Assembly (NCBI RefSeq): GCF_009711935.1
Contig: NZ_VIKX01000269.1
Location: forward strand, 1-35,044
From: Dolichospermum sp. UHCC 0259
GTDB lineage: Bacteria > Cyanobacteriota > Cyanobacteriia > Cyanobacteriales > Nostocaceae
Direction of reading: 5' to 3'
DNA: 35,044 bases
In this document: positions 33,453 to 35,044 of the stretch, in pieces
Numbering within the stretch: position 1 is the stretch's first letter
How the letters are laid out: each line of letters begins with the position of its first letter
Notes under the pieces: model-generated
What the model was told of the DNA's origin: nothing
The model's database searches: none
What the model saw: only the letters and a program-made list of their open reading frames with translations
Translations under genes and position numbers: made by a program

Positions 33453-34550
33453 ATGAAACGACCAACTATATATATAGCAATCACAAATCACGGTTTTGGT
33501 CATGCTACCCGCACAGCTTCCATCGCTAACACCATCCAAAAATTATATCCTGAAGTATTATTAATTCTAGTCACCACTGCACCTCGCTGGTTACTGGAAT
33601 CCTATATAGAATGTGATTTTATTTTACGTCAACGGGCGTTTGATTTAGGTGTGATTCAAGCTGATAGTTTGACAATGGATAAACCAGCAACTTTAGCAAA
33701 ACTGCGAGAAATTCAAAAAAATCACAAATCCTTAATTGCGTCAGAAGTTAATTTTATTCGTCAAAATCGTGTTGATTTAATTTTAGCAGATATTCCTTTT
33801 TTAGCTGCTGGATTTTCTGAAGCTACGAATATTCCTTGCTGGATGATTAGTAACTTTGGTTGGGATTTTATCTATCGAGATTGGGGGGAAGAATTTACGG
33901 AAATAGCTGATTGGATTAGTGATTGGTACAGAAAATGCGACATTTTATTTCGTCTGCCTTTCCATGAACCCATGTCAGCATTTACCAACATTACAGATGT
34001 CGGTTTAACTGGTGGTTCTCCCCATTTTACTATTGATGAATTACGGATTAATTGGGGAATAACCACATCCTTAGAAAAAACTATCTTAATGACATTTGGC
34101 GGCTTAGGTTTGCAAGAAATTCCTTATACTAATATCAGCAAATTTCCCGACTGGCAATTTATCACTTTCGATGCCTCAGCCCCAGATTTACCTAACTTAA
34201 TTAAAGTTACAAATCGTCAATACCGTCCTGTGGATTTTATGCCGATTTGTGGGAGAGTTATTTCTAAACCTGGATATGGGACATTTTCAGAAGCTACCCG
34301 TCTAGAAATACCAGTTATCACTATTCCCCGTGATGATTTTGCCGAAGCAGCTTTCATGTTAGCCGGAATTGCTAATTACAACCACCATCAAATTCTCACA
34401 GCACCAGAATTTTTTCAAGGAGATTGGGATTTTCTTGATCAATCACCCCAAGCACCAAAGCAGCCTAACATTGTCACCAAAGATGGGAATGAAACAATAG
34501 CCAAAGCTGTGATAGATTATTTAGAGACAAATATAGCTGTATGCACTTGA
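33453..34550 (+). CDS. GT-B fold glycosyltransferase-like protein
   Basis: The product is 365 residues. The start IYIAITNHGFGHATRTASIA is the glycine-rich first loop of MurG/UGT-type GT-B enzymes. VDLILADIPFLAAGFSEATN and PCWMISNFGWDFIYRDW follow in the N-terminal half. The C-terminal half has ILMTFGGLGLQEIPY, DFMPICGRVISKPGYGTFSE and ATRLEIPVITIPRDDF, the donor-binding H/KPGYGT-SEA region. It resembles the N-terminal domain of plant-type arabinokinases and related proteins of unknown substrate. The last codons (IAVCT, stop) lie in a dispersed repeat, so the original C-terminus may differ. Confidence 0.85.
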   Translation: MKRPTIYIAITNHGFGHATRTASIANTIQKLYPEVLLILVTTAPRWLLESYIECDFILRQRAFDLGVIQADSLTMDKPATLAKLREIQKNHKSLIASEVNFIRQNRVDLILADIPFLAAGFSEATNIPCWMISNFGWDFIYRDWGEEFTEIADWISDWYRKCDILFRLPFHEPMSAFTNITDVGLTGGSPHFTIDELRINWGITTSLEKTILMTFGGLGLQEIPYTNISKFPDWQFITFDASAPDLPNLIKVTNRQYRPVDFMPICGRVISKPGYGTFSEATRLEIPVITIPRDDFAEAAFMLAGIANYNHHQILTAPEFFQGDWDFLDQSPQAPKQPNIVTKDGNETIAKAVIDYLETNIAVCT

Positions 34551-34640
34551 ATGAAATACATCATAAGCCCCCTCCTTGCTTGCGGGGAGGGGGTTGGGGG
34601 TGGGGTTCTTGTATTTCATTTAGCCAAAAACCGCTATATA
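34531..34640 (+). repeat. 110-bp composite repeat at the glycosyltransferase 3' end
   Basis: Starts with the 30-bp unit shared with 23223-23252, then the 45-bp C/G-skewed hairpin unit shared with 14836-14880 (34566-34610). AATGAAATACA (34550-34560) is complementary to TGTATTTCATT that follows the hairpin, and outer ATATAGC/GCTATAT close the structure. It resembles a MITE; no target duplication identified. Confidence 0.75.
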
Positions 34641-34660
34641 TAAACTACTCTAAACTAGCC

Positions 34661-35026
34661 ATGACCCACTACCAAAAACTATTAAGAGTTTCCACTAATG
34701 GAAAATCATTTCACAATATTACCGCCAAAATTGAAGCCATTGTTGCCGAATCTGGCATAGAAACTGGGCTTTGTAGTTTATTTTTACGTCACACCTCAGC
34801 AAGTTTAGTAATTCAAGAAAATGCTGATCCTGATGTATTAGTTGATTTAGCTAATTTCATGGCAAAAATAGTCCCAGAAGGAAACTATTACATTCATGAT
34901 GCTGAAGGACCAGACGATATGCCAGGACATATCCGCACAGTTTTAACCCATACCTCCGAACAAATTCCCATTAATCGTAGTCATTTGGTAGTAACTGTTC
35001 ACACTCCCCCACTAAAAAGGAATTAG
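34661..35026 (+). CDS. yjbQ: YjbQ/UPF0047 family protein with atypical C-terminus
   Basis: The ATG at 34661 is the family start (MTHYQKLLRVSTNGKSFHNI); the frame is open further upstream only through a repeat. The 121-residue product has the conserved FLRHTSASLVIQENADPDV (H44) and YIHDAEGPDDMPGHIRTVL blocks. The final part, normally a GTWQGIYFxEHR strand and 20 more residues, is missing: after INRSHLV the protein ends VTVHTPPLKRN. The gene is therefore probably 3'-truncated by an insertion or rearrangement that reaches the window edge. Family proteins can show weak thiamine-phosphate synthase activity; true role unsettled. Confidence 0.82.
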   Translation: MTHYQKLLRVSTNGKSFHNITAKIEAIVAESGIETGLCSLFLRHTSASLVIQENADPDVLVDLANFMAKIVPEGNYYIHDAEGPDDMPGHIRTVLTHTSEQIPINRSHLVVTVHTPPLKRN

Positions 35027-35044
35027 GAAGTAACAGGGATAGGA

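Overview
The window looks like a filamentous, probably heterocyst-forming cyanobacterium (Nostocales; Anabaena/Dolichospermum-like). This is inferred from about 16 HIP1 octamers (GCGATCGC), AT-rich coding DNA, heptamer-type GCAAAGACGCAAAG repeats, xisH/xisI genes, BtpA, a VKOR-thioredoxin fusion and a rimO-crhR gene pair. No rRNA, tRNA or CRISPR array was seen.

Layout. (a) 0-6.6 kb is accessory DNA. It holds a small retropepsin-like gene pair, a ParDE module, a PIN toxin module, and then a minus-strand mosaic: a Phd-XisI fusion, a XisI-like mini-ORF, HicB with a HicA gene broken by one in-frame TGA, and a decayed xisHI copy. A PLD-type nuclease gene follows, then an intact xisHI pair bracketed by two identical 41-bp copies of a terminator. 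(b) 6.6-12.7 kb holds S-adenosylhomocysteinase (ahcY) behind a strong promoter, an FHA-Ser/Thr kinase, and a divergent Ser/Thr kinase fused to a formylglycine-generating-enzyme (C-type-lectin fold) domain. The last 40 codons of that fusion look like a diversity-generating-retroelement (DGR) variable region. (c) 12.8-17 kb holds an MscS channel, a small protein with its own promoter, VKOR and BtpA. (d) 17-21 kb is about 1.1 kb of non-coding, repeat-rich, structured DNA, then rimO-crhR. (e) 21-23.4 kb is an insertion graveyard. It contains a 168-bp MITE with perfect ends and target duplication, an IS4-like transposase remnant itself split by a 211-bp MITE, and a mazF gene whose 3' end was replaced by that remnant. 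(f) 23.2-26.7 kb holds a two-gene hypothetical operon, aroA, a hypothetical gene and a thioredoxin-family gene. (g) 26.8-32.1 kb holds an oligopeptide/dipeptide-type ABC importer (binding lipoprotein, permease 1 and permease 2) broken up by a DUF2887 gene and an orientation switch. (h) 32.1-35.0 kb holds a cysteine/cystine-lyase-like PLP enzyme, a GT-B glycosyltransferase and a YjbQ-family gene with an atypical 3' end.

The strongest candidate for an undescribed system is the kinase-FGE gene, read as a remote target of a DGR: 16 codons, 15 or 16 of them apparently variable, fit adenine-directed mutagenesis of AAC/AAT. No reverse transcriptase or template repeat lies in the window, so they would have to act in trans. 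The second theme is small modules (xisHI, DUF2887) bracketed by direct repeats of a neighbouring terminator, and small mobile repeats that have rewritten gene ends.
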